Source: Acidobacteriota bacterium (GTDB taxonomy: Bacteria > Acidobacteriota > UBA890 > WLXD01). From it: a DNA stretch of 64,000 bases. The number at the start of each line of letters is the position of its first letter. Position 1 is the stretch's first letter. This document shows, in pieces, positions 17,973 to 26,631 of the stretch. The notes under the pieces are model-generated. The model was not told the origin of the DNA, made no database searches, and saw nothing but the letters and a program-made list of their open reading frames with translations. The stretch is taken from the NCBI GenBank assembly GCA_029263295.1, contig JAJCXT010000055.1, positions 81,085 to 145,084 on the forward strand. Reading direction: 5' to 3'. A program made the translations under genes and the position numbers.

Positions 17973-19277
17973 GTGCGCAAGACTCTTTCCGCCCGCGTGC
18001 TGACACTGCTCTTGTTGGCCACCGTCACCATCGCCTGTGGTGGCGGTGAAGCCGCCGACACCACCCCCGTCTCGAACTGGGAGCACACGACCTCCACCGA
18101 AGGCAATGTCACCACCGTGAACAACACGGCCGGCTCCAAGTGGGGCGCTGACGCCCGCCTCGTCGAGGAGCTCTCGATCGGCCAGATGGAAGGTGCCGAC
18201 GAGTATGCCTTCGGGATGATCAGCGGCATCTGGCCCACCGAAGACCGCGTGTACGTGTCTGACGCCCGCCTCGACGTCGCACGCGCCTACGACCTGGCAG
18301 GCAACTTCCTGTTCACGATCGGCGCGACCGGCCAGGGTCCCGGTGAATACGAGTCCGCTGTGGGGGTCATCGGCCTGCCCGATGGCCGCATCGCTGTCCA
18401 CGACGGACAAAAGCTCATCATCTACGGCCACGACGGCGAGTACGAAGAGGCTTGGGGAAACGCCGAGAACAGCGGCTTCCGCATGATGGCCCCCGGGATG
18501 TTCGCGGTGTCCAGCAACGGCGACGTCTTCCTGCGCAAGGTGATCATGCCCGTGGGCGGATTCCGCGGCATGGGCTCCATGAAATTCGAGATGCGACAGG
18601 CACTGCCAGGCGATCTCGGCGAGGGCATCGCAACGCCGTCGTTCGACTATGAGCAGCCGACCCACCAGATCACGATGGGCGACAACGTGGCCATGATGCC
18701 GCTCCCGTTCGCGCCCCAGGTGCAGTCCGTCATGCTGCCCGACGGCGGTTTTGCCGCCGGCGTTCCCGCGGACTACTCATTCGAGATTCGGCGACCGGAC
18801 GGCACGGTGACCGTCGTTCAGAAGTACTGGGAACCTGTGCCAGTGAACCCGGGTGAACTCGAGATGCAGATGAGCGGAATGCGCATCGTCATCAACGGCA
18901 GTTCGCCCGAGATCGATTGGTCCGGGGTGGATATTCCAACAACGAAACCCGCGTACTCGGGCATCGCGGCGGCGCGCGACGGACGTATCTTCGTGCAGCC
19001 CTCCAGCGAGATCACCGTCAACGACGAGTGCATGGACCCGAATCTCACCAACGACGACCTGAGCGGCATGGACTGCACCAGCGGCACGAGTTACGGCGAC
19101 GTCTTCGACGGCGACGGATCGTTCCTGGGTCGGTTCGATGTCCCCGACGGTGCGAACTTCGGCTGGGGCTCCTACATCGATGGCGACGCTGTCTGGTTGA
19201 GCTTCGAGGACGATCTGGGCACCGTAATGGTGAAGCGCTACCGCCTGGTCGCGCCGCGCGACCCGTCTGACAGCTAG
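17973..19277 (+). CDS. 6-bladed beta-propeller lipoprotein
   Basis: The 434-residue protein starts at a GTG and has a lipoprotein signal (VLTLLLLATVTIAC). The mature part shows propeller-blade patterns: RVYVSDARLDVARAYDLAGN, then GQGPGEYESAVGVIGLPDGR, then DGQKLIIYGHDGEY, the hallmarks of the 6-bladed NHL-like secreted propellers common in Acidobacteria and Bacteroidetes. It is predicted to be anchored in a membrane and face the periplasm or outside. The ligand is unknown. A GGAGAAG lies 7 bases upstream. Confidence 0.8.
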   Translation: MRKTLSARVLTLLLLATVTIACGGGEAADTTPVSNWEHTTSTEGNVTTVNNTAGSKWGADARLVEELSIGQMEGADEYAFGMISGIWPTEDRVYVSDARLDVARAYDLAGNFLFTIGATGQGPGEYESAVGVIGLPDGRIAVHDGQKLIIYGHDGEYEEAWGNAENSGFRMMAPGMFAVSSNGDVFLRKVIMPVGGFRGMGSMKFEMRQALPGDLGEGIATPSFDYEQPTHQITMGDNVAMMPLPFAPQVQSVMLPDGGFAAGVPADYSFEIRRPDGTVTVVQKYWEPVPVNPGELEMQMSGMRIVINGSSPEIDWSGVDIPTTKPAYSGIAAARDGRIFVQPSSEITVNDECMDPNLTNDDLSGMDCTSGTSYGDVFDGDGSFLGRFDVPDGANFGWGSYIDGDAVWLSFEDDLGTVMVKRYRLVAPRDPSDS

Positions 19278-19298
19278 GCGCTCGCCGCGACGGCGAAT

Positions 19299-20765
19299 CT
19301 AGTCCGCGAATAGTCGGTCGAGCCTGGCGGACCCCACGGGTCCGCCAGCTCGGGCGAGGACCAGGTAAACGAGCAGCGCCAAGCCTATAGCGGGGAATAC
19401 CTGGTGAATGAGCGCCGCGATCGGCAGCAACGGCCATGCCAGTAGCACGAACAGGCCTGTTGCGAACGAGCCGAGCACGGCGGCACCGTTGCCGCCGCGC
19501 CAGAACAGCCCCAGCAACACGGCCGGCGCGAAGCACGCGGCATACATCGAACCGGACAGCACGGTAAGGCCGACGATGCCTCCCGGCGGTCGCATCGCGA
19601 TAAGGGCGGTGATGAAGGCGAACAGCGCCACCCACATTCGCGTGCGTCTCAGCTCCTCCGCTTCGCTGCGACCGCCGCGGAGAACGGCCATGATGTCGCG
19701 TTCCGCAGTGGAGGCCATCACCAGGAGCACGCTATCGAGCGAAGACATCGCCGCCGCCACCATGGCAACGATCAGAAAGGCCGCGACACCCGGAGCGAAC
19801 ACACTCCCCTGCGTAAGCAACATCGGCACGATCTGATCCGTCTCGCTCACTCCCTCGGGGAAGATGTTGCGTGCGTACAGGCCCAACGGCACCAGCAGCG
19901 AGTAGACCAGCGCGAACGCGAGGGTCGACGTGATGGCGCCAGAGCGCACAGCGCCTTCACCGTCGAGCGCATAGAAGCGCGACAATTGCCGCGGTTCCGT
20001 CACCAGCTTCGCCGTGCCGGCAACCAGAACGCCGAACACGTAGACCAGCGGGAACGTGCCGTTCCAACGGAACAGATGCGCGGTGTCGGTGCTGGCACGC
20101 ACGCTGGTAAGGCTCTGGAGACCGCCCGCCGCGCGCACGGTACCCGAGAACAGCAGGATCGCCGCAAGAACCATGACGACGCCCTGTACCGCATCGGTCT
20201 TGACGACAGAGATGAAACCGCCGGCCACCGTGTAGCCCACGACAACCACGAAGACGAGCACGATCGCCCCCTCGTACGGAATCTCGAGAAACGCCTCCAC
20301 GAGGTTGCCGATCCCTTTGAACACCGCGGTCATGTAGAAGAAGCTGGCGAAGAGCGTGATCACCGCGGCCGCCACCCGCGCCGGCACGCTGGCGAAGCGG
20401 AAGCCGATGAAGTCGGCAACCGTCAGCGACCCCAGTTCAGCCGTGAATCGGCGCAGTCGCGGTGCCACGAAGACCCAGGCAACCACCGACATCACGACGG
20501 CCAACGGCGCCATCAGTAGCCAGGCGATGCCCCATTCGTACGATTGTCCGGCGAAGCCCACGAAGCTGTTGGTGCTCGAGTAGGTCGCGAAGAACGACAG
20601 CCCCAGTGCAACTCCTCCCATGGACCGGCCACCGACGTAGTAGTCGGCCACGCCGCGCGTCTCGCGGTTTCCGGCCCAGGCGTGATACGCGAGCAGCCCC
20701 GCGTATCCGAGGAGGAGAAGATGCACCGGCCAGTAGGTCTGCAGTGACTGCAGCAGCGTGCTCAC
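19299..20765 (-). CDS. Sodium:solute symporter (SSS family)
   Basis: The 488-residue integral membrane protein has about 13 hydrophobic segments and SSS signatures (GRSMGGVALGLSFFATYSS, FVGFAGQSYEWGIAWL, AAAMSSLDSVLLVMAST). These carriers use the sodium gradient to import small organic solutes. It starts at a GTG that overlaps the stop of the upstream acyl-CoA synthetase gene (GTGA), so the two are translationally coupled. The partner enzyme suggests that the solute is a carboxylate, possibly malonate or another short acid; that is inference. Confidence 0.9.
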   Translation of the reverse strand: MSTLLQSLQTYWPVHLLLLGYAGLLAYHAWAGNRETRGVADYYVGGRSMGGVALGLSFFATYSSTNSFVGFAGQSYEWGIAWLLMAPLAVVMSVVAWVFVAPRLRRFTAELGSLTVADFIGFRFASVPARVAAAVITLFASFFYMTAVFKGIGNLVEAFLEIPYEGAIVLVFVVVVGYTVAGGFISVVKTDAVQGVVMVLAAILLFSGTVRAAGGLQSLTSVRASTDTAHLFRWNGTFPLVYVFGVLVAGTAKLVTEPRQLSRFYALDGEGAVRSGAITSTLAFALVYSLLVPLGLYARNIFPEGVSETDQIVPMLLTQGSVFAPGVAAFLIVAMVAAAMSSLDSVLLVMASTAERDIMAVLRGGRSEAEELRRTRMWVALFAFITALIAMRPPGGIVGLTVLSGSMYAACFAPAVLLGLFWRGGNGAAVLGSFATGLFVLLAWPLLPIAALIHQVFPAIGLALLVYLVLARAGGPVGSARLDRLFAD

Positions 20766-22249
20766 GGGCGATCCTCGAACAGCGCGCGCAGGGTCGGCTT
20801 CATCACTTTGCCCATAGCGTTGCGCGGCAACTCATCGACGAACCGAACCTGCTTGGGCACCTTGTACGGAGCGAGTTGCTCACGCGCCCAGTCCCGTATC
20901 TCCTCAGCAGTCGTACCCTCGCCAGCGAGTTCAATGGCCGCGCAGACGCGCTCGCCCCAGTCACGATCATCGACACCTACAACCGCGATTTCCCGGACCG
21001 CGGGATGGCCGCGAAGGACCTCCTCGATCTCCAGAGCCGACACTTTGTAGCCGCCGGTCTTGATGATGTCGACGCTACGGCGACCCACGATGCGGTAGTA
21101 GCCGTCGTCCAAGACCCCTTCGTCCCCGGTGAGAAACCAGCCGTCACGGAAAGCGGCCGCGGTTTCTTCGTTTCGCCGCCAGTACTCCGCGAAGACCTGC
21201 GGCCCGCGAACGACAATCTGGCCTGCCGTGCCGGGGTCGCACTCGGCCCCGTCGGCGTCGACTACGCACAGCTCCACCCCGGGCAGAGGCTGACCCACGG
21301 CTCCGGCGCGGCGCTCGCCGTCGAGAGGGTTCGACAGGGCCATGCCAATCTCGGTCATGCCGTAGCGCTCCAGTAGCCGCTGGCCGGTGATCGAGGCCCA
21401 GCGCTCGAGCAGGTCGACCGGCAGCGCTGCTGAGCCCGAGACCATCAGCCGGAGTGACCGCGCACCCCGCGACCATTGTTCTTGGCGGTCCGGAGCGGCC
21501 TCCCAGGCCGCGACCAGTCGCCGGTAGACGGTGGGAACCGCCATGAATACGCTGATCTCTCCGCTAGCGAAACGCTCCCAGACGGCGACCGGGTCGAATG
21601 GTCCCAGGAACTCGCAGCAAGCACCGGAATAGAGCGCCGAGCCGAGCGCCACGTGCAGACCGTGAACATGGTGCAAGGGCAGCACGTGCAGAATCCGATC
21701 GTCGAGTCGCCAGCCCCAGGCGCCGCACACGGACGCCACCTGGGCGGCGACTTGAGCGTGCGTCGTCACGACCCCTTTCGGGTGGCCGGTAGTACCGCTC
21801 GTGTAGACCATCAATGCTGGTCGGTCATCTTCGATCGGCGGCAGGGCGGCGACCATCGGACGGACGAGCGCAGCGCTCGTATGCAGCGCCAGGTCGCGCG
21901 CCGCGGCGATGTCGGCCAAGCGCTCGGCATTCGCGGCGTCGGCGACCAGACAAACCGGCTCGGCGTCATCGATCAATTCCACCAGCTCGCGGGCCGGATG
22001 CGATAGCGCCAATGGGACCCCCACGCCACCGGCACGCCAGATGCCCCATAGTACGGCCACATGGTCGACTCCCGGGCCCACCAGATACGCGACGCGACTG
22101 CTTTGGAGATCGCGCACGTCACCCAGAAGCCTGCTGGCCACGTGGGCCGACGCGGCCAACAGGTCCGCATAGGTCGCGGCCGTTTCCGGGTCGGAGATCG
22201 CGAGGCGCTCCCGGTTGCTCTGTGCCCGCGCGACCAATTCAATCGACAT
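20762..22249 (-). CDS. Acyl-CoA synthetase, malonyl-CoA ligase-like (MatB/ACSF3 type)
   Basis: The 495-residue class I adenylate-forming ligase has the AMP-binding loop VYTSGTTGHPKG, the A5 motif ERYGMTEIGMALSNPL, the A7/A8 motifs GWFLTGDEG and GRRSVDIIKTGGYKVSALEI, and the adenylation Lys near PRNAMGKVMKP. The A5 and hinge motifs closely resemble those I recall from mammalian ACSF3 and bacterial MatB, which activate malonate to malonyl-CoA with ATP. Substrate is therefore proposed as malonate or methylmalonate. It forms an operon with the overlapping SSS symporter. Confidence 0.85.
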   Translation of the reverse strand: MSIELVARAQSNRERLAISDPETAATYADLLAASAHVASRLLGDVRDLQSSRVAYLVGPGVDHVAVLWGIWRAGGVGVPLALSHPARELVELIDDAEPVCLVADAANAERLADIAAARDLALHTSAALVRPMVAALPPIEDDRPALMVYTSGTTGHPKGVVTTHAQVAAQVASVCGAWGWRLDDRILHVLPLHHVHGLHVALGSALYSGACCEFLGPFDPVAVWERFASGEISVFMAVPTVYRRLVAAWEAAPDRQEQWSRGARSLRLMVSGSAALPVDLLERWASITGQRLLERYGMTEIGMALSNPLDGERRAGAVGQPLPGVELCVVDADGAECDPGTAGQIVVRGPQVFAEYWRRNEETAAAFRDGWFLTGDEGVLDDGYYRIVGRRSVDIIKTGGYKVSALEIEEVLRGHPAVREIAVVGVDDRDWGERVCAAIELAGEGTTAEEIRDWAREQLAPYKVPKQVRFVDELPRNAMGKVMKPTLRALFEDRP

Positions 22250-22338
22250 TCATCAGCCGCCGCATGGTATCCGGATCCGGTGGCCGTAGCCTATTGGCCC
22301 CCAAGGGTGTAGATTGCTTTGACCTCGGAGGCTTGACC

Positions 22339-22845
22339 ATGGTCGATACGATTATCCCCACTGCCGCAGACATCATGACGCGCCGACTGGTGACGTTGCG
22401 GCCCGATACAAGCGTGCTGCGTGCCATGCGCACGCTTCTCGAGAAGCGCGTTTCCGGCGCGCCCGTGCTCAATGCCGATGGCCAACTCTGCGGCATTGTG
22501 TCGGAGCTCGACTGCATGCGGATCCTGACTTCCGGCCAGTTCAGCCAGGAAAGCCACGACGAATGCGCACGCGTGAAGGACATCATGACGGCAGATGTCC
22601 AGACGATCGCTCCCGAGATCGATCTATTCGGCATCGCCCAGCGCTTCCTTGCGCAGAACATCCGGCGACTGCCGGTAGTCGAATATGGCCGGCTGGTGGG
22701 CGTGGTGTCGCGGCGCGATGTTCTGACGGGCGTCGAGACGATGCGCTCCGCAGCACGTCAACAGCCCGCCGCCAGGCGAGTGACCGGCCTGTATCTGTCG
22801 GCGAGCGACAGCACGACCGACGAACTCGACTCGCTGCTCGAGTAG
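22339..22845 (+). CDS. CBS-pair domain protein
   Basis: The 168-residue cytoplasmic protein consists of two CBS motifs: TAADIMTRRLVTLRPDTSVL...GAPVLNADGQLCGIVSELD and VKDIMTADVQTIAPEIDLFG...RLPVVEYGRLVGVVSRRD, with a short Ser/Asp-rich tail. CBS pairs bind adenosine nucleotides and regulate partner proteins. GGAGG lies 7 bases before the ATG at 22339, which fixes the start although the frame is open far upstream. No partner is evident in the neighbourhood. Confidence 0.9.
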   Translation: MVDTIIPTAADIMTRRLVTLRPDTSVLRAMRTLLEKRVSGAPVLNADGQLCGIVSELDCMRILTSGQFSQESHDECARVKDIMTADVQTIAPEIDLFGIAQRFLAQNIRRLPVVEYGRLVGVVSRRDVLTGVETMRSAARQQPAARRVTGLYLSASDSTTDELDSLLE

Positions 22846-22960
22846 CGCTGTGTCTTTTTTTGTCCCTCGGGTGAAACTCGAACGCATAGTTTGCGTCACA
22901 TAGTATGTCTAGCAAGAACGGAGCCACTCCACCGGGTGGCCCGCAGGACTTGCCGGAGAG

Positions 22961-23308
22961 ATGATGCGAATCGAACGTGAACTGATGCGAGGTGCGGGCC
23001 CCACCGCGGTGCTCGGACTGCTCGAGCAGCGAGAGATGTACGGCTACGAGTTAGTCATCGCGCTGCAAGAACGTACTGGGGGAGTACTGGCGATGGGCCA
23101 GTCCACCCTGTACCCGCTGCTGTACAACCTCGAGGCGAAGAAGATGATTCGTGGCAAGTGGCGTACGGCCGAGTCCGGCCGGCGGCGCAAGTACTACGAA
23201 TTGACGGCAGTCGGCCGTAAGCGCCTCGAGACCCAGCGACAGCAGTGGCAAGAGCTGTTCGGAGCCATGGAAGGACTCGGTCTCGTGGAGCCCAAGCACG
23301 GAGACTGA
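22961..23308 (+). CDS. PadR family transcriptional regulator
   Basis: The 115-residue winged-helix protein has the PadR core LGLLEQREMYGYELVIALQE, the recognition segment MGQSTLYPLLYNLEAKKMI, and the wing ESGRRRKYYELTAVGRKRLE. Two adjacent ATGs (22961, 22964) follow a GGAGAG; the second has better spacing. The permease gene begins 1 base after its stop, so the two form one transcript. PadR-permease pairs of this kind are typical of Acidobacteria, and the regulator probably controls its own operon. Confidence 0.92.
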   Translation: MMRIERELMRGAGPTAVLGLLEQREMYGYELVIALQERTGGVLAMGQSTLYPLLYNLEAKKMIRGKWRTAESGRRRKYYELTAVGRKRLETQRQQWQELFGAMEGLGLVEPKHGD

Positions 23309-23309
23309 T

Positions 23310-26069
23310 ATGTCGTCCGCCCCCGACAGCAAGAACTTCCCGGATGTCGAGCGTCTGCTCGCGAGCTCGCACCTGCCCGACCCGATCTGCGAACGCATCC
23401 GCACGCTGATTGGCGCCAGCGCGTTGCAACCCACGGAGCGTGTCGACGTGGCGCGCGAAATGGTCGCTCACTTCGAGGACGGCCTCAGCGCCGGCAGCGA
23501 CGCGGGGGCTTTGCTGGAAGCGTTCGGCGACGACGCGAACGCTGCCACGATGATTCGCAACGCCAAGCGCAGCGCTCGCGTCACGGCGAACGACGATGGC
23601 CTCGTCGGCACTCTCGCCAACGTGCTCGGCGACATTCGCTACGCCATTCGCCGGCTGCGCCAGAGTCCAGGCTTCACCGCGACAGCTGTGCTGTCGCTGG
23701 CGATCGGTATCGGTGCCAACACCGCGGTCTTCAGCATCGTCAACGGCCTCCTCCTGCGTGATGTCGCAGCGGCACGTCCCGACGAGCTGGTCGAGATCTA
23801 CATGTCGACGACGGGATTCCCATACAACGTCTTCAGCTACCCCGACTACGAAGACTTCGTGGAAGGCGCGGGGTCGGCCTTCAGCGCGATCTCTGGATCC
23901 ATGATCGCGATCGGGATGCACGATACCGACGACGGCGTGGAGACCCTTCTTGCCGAGGGCGTCACCGGTTCGTACTTCCCGCTCCTCGAGATCCTGCCCG
24001 CGGCTGGGCGCCTGCTCGGACCTGACGACGACGTCGCCCTCGGGGCACATCCCGTTGTTGTGCTCAGCCATGCGTTCTGGCAGCGCTCCTTCGCTGGCGT
24101 CCCCGGAGTCATGGGCACGGAGGTCGTTCTCAGCGGCTTGCCCTACACCGTCGTAGGTGTCACGCCGGCTAGCTACACCGGCATGAATCGCGGCCTGAGC
24201 CCCGACATCTTCCTCTCCATCCAGATGCTCGACGCCCTCGAGGGTTCTGCCACCAGCAAGCTGGCCGGGCGACGCAACCATTCGCTGTTCGCGCGCGGCC
24301 GACTGCGTGAGGGCGTCAGTATCGAGCAGGCCGCAGACGTGGCCGAGGTCGTGGCCGTTCGGCTGCGCCAGGAGGCCTCTGAAACCTGGGACGACGGCGA
24401 CGGGTTCCGTCTGAAGCCGACCAGCGAGGTCATCCTGTTCCCGATGTTCGACGGGCCCATCAAGATCGGGGCATGGCTACTGCTCGGCGTCGTCAGCCTG
24501 GTCCTGCTCATCGCTTGCGCCAACCTTGCCAGCTTCCTGCTTGCCCGCGCCGTTGACCGACGCAAGGAGGTCGCCGTGCGCCTGACCATGGGGGCCGGCC
24601 GCCGCGACCTGATCCGCCAGTTCCTGATCGAGTCGATGCTGCTGAGCCTGATCGGTGGCCTCACCGGGGTAACTCTTGCGGCGTGGAGCGTCGGCGCTTT
24701 GTCGACGATGGATCTGCCTTTCCCGATCCCGCTGCACTTCGATTTCGGTGTCGACCTCGATGTGCTGCTCTTCAGCGTGGTGGTGTCGCTAGCGGCTGGC
24801 CTGCTATTCGGTCTGGCACCGGCGATCCAGGCCACCAAGCTCGATCTCGTTTCGACCCTGCGTGACGAGAGCGCGGGGGCGGGCCGAGCGGGCCGCAGTC
24901 GGCTGCGCAACACGCTGGTCGTCGCGCAGGTTGCCACCTCCGTCGTCCTGCTCGTCGGCGCCGGACTGTTCCTCCGCAGTCTGCAGGCGGTCTACGCGTT
25001 CGATCCCGGCTTCGGCCAGCAGCCTGCAGCGCTGATGACCTTCGCGATACCGGGAGCGCGCCACGACAACGTCCAGATCAAACAGATTATCGACGAGTTC
25101 CGCATCGAGTCCGAGCGCCGTGCGGATGTCATCGCGTTTGGCTACGTGTCGAACATCCACCTTTCGCAGGCCAACACCACCACGACCGACATAGTCGCCG
25201 ACGGCGTGCCGCCGCCCGACGGCCAATCGGGACATCGCGTCGACTATGCCGCCGCCAGTCCTGGGTTCTTCGAAGCTGCCGGTATCTCCATCGTGGAGGG
25301 TCGCAACTTCGACAGCGGCGATACGCCGGACGTCGCCGACGTGATGATCGTCAGCCAGGCGTTCGCCGATCGCTTCTGGCCTGGAGAATCCGCTGTCGGC
25401 CAGGTAGTCCGCTCATCTCGCTCCGGCGACGAGATGACCATCGTCGGCGTGGCATCGGATACGAAGGTACGTACGCTCGGTGAGGCGCCGCGCCCATTCG
25501 TGTACGCGGCGCTTGACCAGGTGGACACAGCCTTTCTGACCCTCGTCGCCGTTACCCGAGGGTCCCCGCAGGGCACCGCGAACGAACTCATGGCGGGGCT
25601 GCGAGCGAAGGTCCCCGAGGCGCTCATTTACTCGGCCGAGACCATGGACGATCATCTTGAGGTCGTGCGCTTTCCCTCGCGCGTCGCAGCGGTGATGTTC
25701 ACCTTCTTCGCGGCAATCGCGCTGGTGCTGGCCACCATCGGCCTCTACGGCCTCGTGAGCTACACGCAGGCGCAGCGCACCCACGAGGTGGGCATCCGCA
25801 TGTCGCTCGGAGCTGATGCTCGGTCGGTCGTGAGCCTGCTGATCCGCGGCGGCATGCGCCTCGTGTGGGTCGGGATCGGAGTTGGCGTCGTCCTCGCGTT
25901 CGGGGCCACGCGACTGTTGAGCGGGCTGCTCTTCGGTGTCGGGGCGACCGACATCGGAACGTTCGTCGGAGTCGTGGCGCTACTCGCGGGCGTCGCCCTC
26001 GTGGCAGCCTGGGTGCCGGCGCGCCGGGCGAGCCGCATCAACCCGGTGCAGGCGCTGCGCGCTGAATAG
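23310..26069 (+). CDS. ABC transporter permease, duplicated orphan-permease (ADOP) family
   Basis: The 919-residue protein has two MacB/FtsX-like units. A cytoplasmic N-terminal prefix (1-105) is followed by LRQSPGFTATAVLSLAIGIGANTAVFSIVN, broken here only by the usual family positions, a MacB-like periplasmic domain, four membrane helices with ACANLASFLLARAVDRRKE, then a second unit ending RRASRINPVQALRAE. This is the layout of acidobacterial ADOP proteins, which lack a fixed ATPase partner. They may work in efflux or as mechanotransmission machines; the substrate is unknown. It is co-transcribed with PadR. Confidence 0.92.
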   Translation: MSSAPDSKNFPDVERLLASSHLPDPICERIRTLIGASALQPTERVDVAREMVAHFEDGLSAGSDAGALLEAFGDDANAATMIRNAKRSARVTANDDGLVGTLANVLGDIRYAIRRLRQSPGFTATAVLSLAIGIGANTAVFSIVNGLLLRDVAAARPDELVEIYMSTTGFPYNVFSYPDYEDFVEGAGSAFSAISGSMIAIGMHDTDDGVETLLAEGVTGSYFPLLEILPAAGRLLGPDDDVALGAHPVVVLSHAFWQRSFAGVPGVMGTEVVLSGLPYTVVGVTPASYTGMNRGLSPDIFLSIQMLDALEGSATSKLAGRRNHSLFARGRLREGVSIEQAADVAEVVAVRLRQEASETWDDGDGFRLKPTSEVILFPMFDGPIKIGAWLLLGVVSLVLLIACANLASFLLARAVDRRKEVAVRLTMGAGRRDLIRQFLIESMLLSLIGGLTGVTLAAWSVGALSTMDLPFPIPLHFDFGVDLDVLLFSVVVSLAAGLLFGLAPAIQATKLDLVSTLRDESAGAGRAGRSRLRNTLVVAQVATSVVLLVGAGLFLRSLQAVYAFDPGFGQQPAALMTFAIPGARHDNVQIKQIIDEFRIESERRADVIAFGYVSNIHLSQANTTTTDIVADGVPPPDGQSGHRVDYAAASPGFFEAAGISIVEGRNFDSGDTPDVADVMIVSQAFADRFWPGESAVGQVVRSSRSGDEMTIVGVASDTKVRTLGEAPRPFVYAALDQVDTAFLTLVAVTRGSPQGTANELMAGLRAKVPEALIYSAETMDDHLEVVRFPSRVAAVMFTFFAAIALVLATIGLYGLVSYTQAQRTHEVGIRMSLGADARSVVSLLIRGGMRLVWVGIGVGVVLAFGATRLLSGLLFGVGATDIGTFVGVVALLAGVALVAAWVPARRASRINPVQALRAE

Positions 26070-26081
26070 GACGCTGAGCCT

Positions 26082-26110
26082 CTAGCAGCCCGTGATGAAA
26101 GTCCGACGGA
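26082..26110. repeat. Copy B of a dispersed sequence
   Basis: CTAGCAGCCCGTGATGAAAG and the following GTCCGACGGA match copy A at 13725-13753 in 22 or so of 29 positions without gaps. It begins 13 bases after the ADOP permease stop codon and runs into the hairpin at 26101-26133. It may be an insertion-element end or an exported repeat. Confidence 0.45.
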
Positions 26111-26133
26111 CACCTCCGCGCTGTCCGTCGGGC
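26101..26133 (+). terminator. Hairpin downstream of the ADOP permease gene
   Basis: CCGACGGACA (26103-26112) pairs perfectly with TGTCCGTCGG (26122-26131) around a 9-base loop; two further pairs, one of them G-T, extend the stem to 26101-26133. It lies 32 bases after the permease stop and is the likely transcript end, although no T-run follows. Confidence 0.6.
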
Positions 26134-26271
26134 CTCCGGCCGCACCTGGCAGGGGGCGGCCCGGCACGACCGTCATACAGGACGACACGCCTTACCCCCG
26201 TTGGCCACATGGCCTAGTCTGGGCACTTCGTCAGCTGCCACCCGCCGCATAGCCGGCACCCCGGGGACCCC

Positions 26272-26604
26272 ATGAAGCGACTCTCCGCAACGCTTGTGCT
26301 CCTCGCACTGGTGGCCGCGACGACCTACGGAAGCTATGTGTGGGGCTGGTACCACGGACACGAGTACCAGTCGGTGGTGGCAGGCATGAGCGAGGCGACC
26401 GTTGCGCTATCAGCCGCGCGCTCGCTGCGACAATCCGATCCCGCGCTCGCTCTCGAACTGCTCGAGGCGGACATCACCTGGATGAGCGCTACGCTGACCG
26501 ACGCGCGACTCGAGATTCCGGCCAGTGAACGCGCCAACCTGGAACTCGTATTGAAGCGTCTGCGCAGCTACCAGAACGACTACGCAACGACCGCTGGACG
26601 CTAG
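26272..26604 (+). CDS. Small membrane-anchored or secreted protein, unknown function
   Basis: The 110-residue product begins MKRLSATLVLLALVAATTYG, which can act as a signal peptide or single anchor, followed by a helical, Ala/Leu/Glu-rich domain (ALALELLEADITWMSATL, RANLELVLKRLRSYQND). The downstream gene is convergent, with 27 bp between stops. No family is recognised. Confidence 0.6.
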   Translation: MKRLSATLVLLALVAATTYGSYVWGWYHGHEYQSVVAGMSEATVALSAARSLRQSDPALALELLEADITWMSATLTDARLEIPASERANLELVLKRLRSYQNDYATTAGR

Positions 26605-26631
26605 CGGCTCAGCCGGCCGGCGAGGCGCGTC

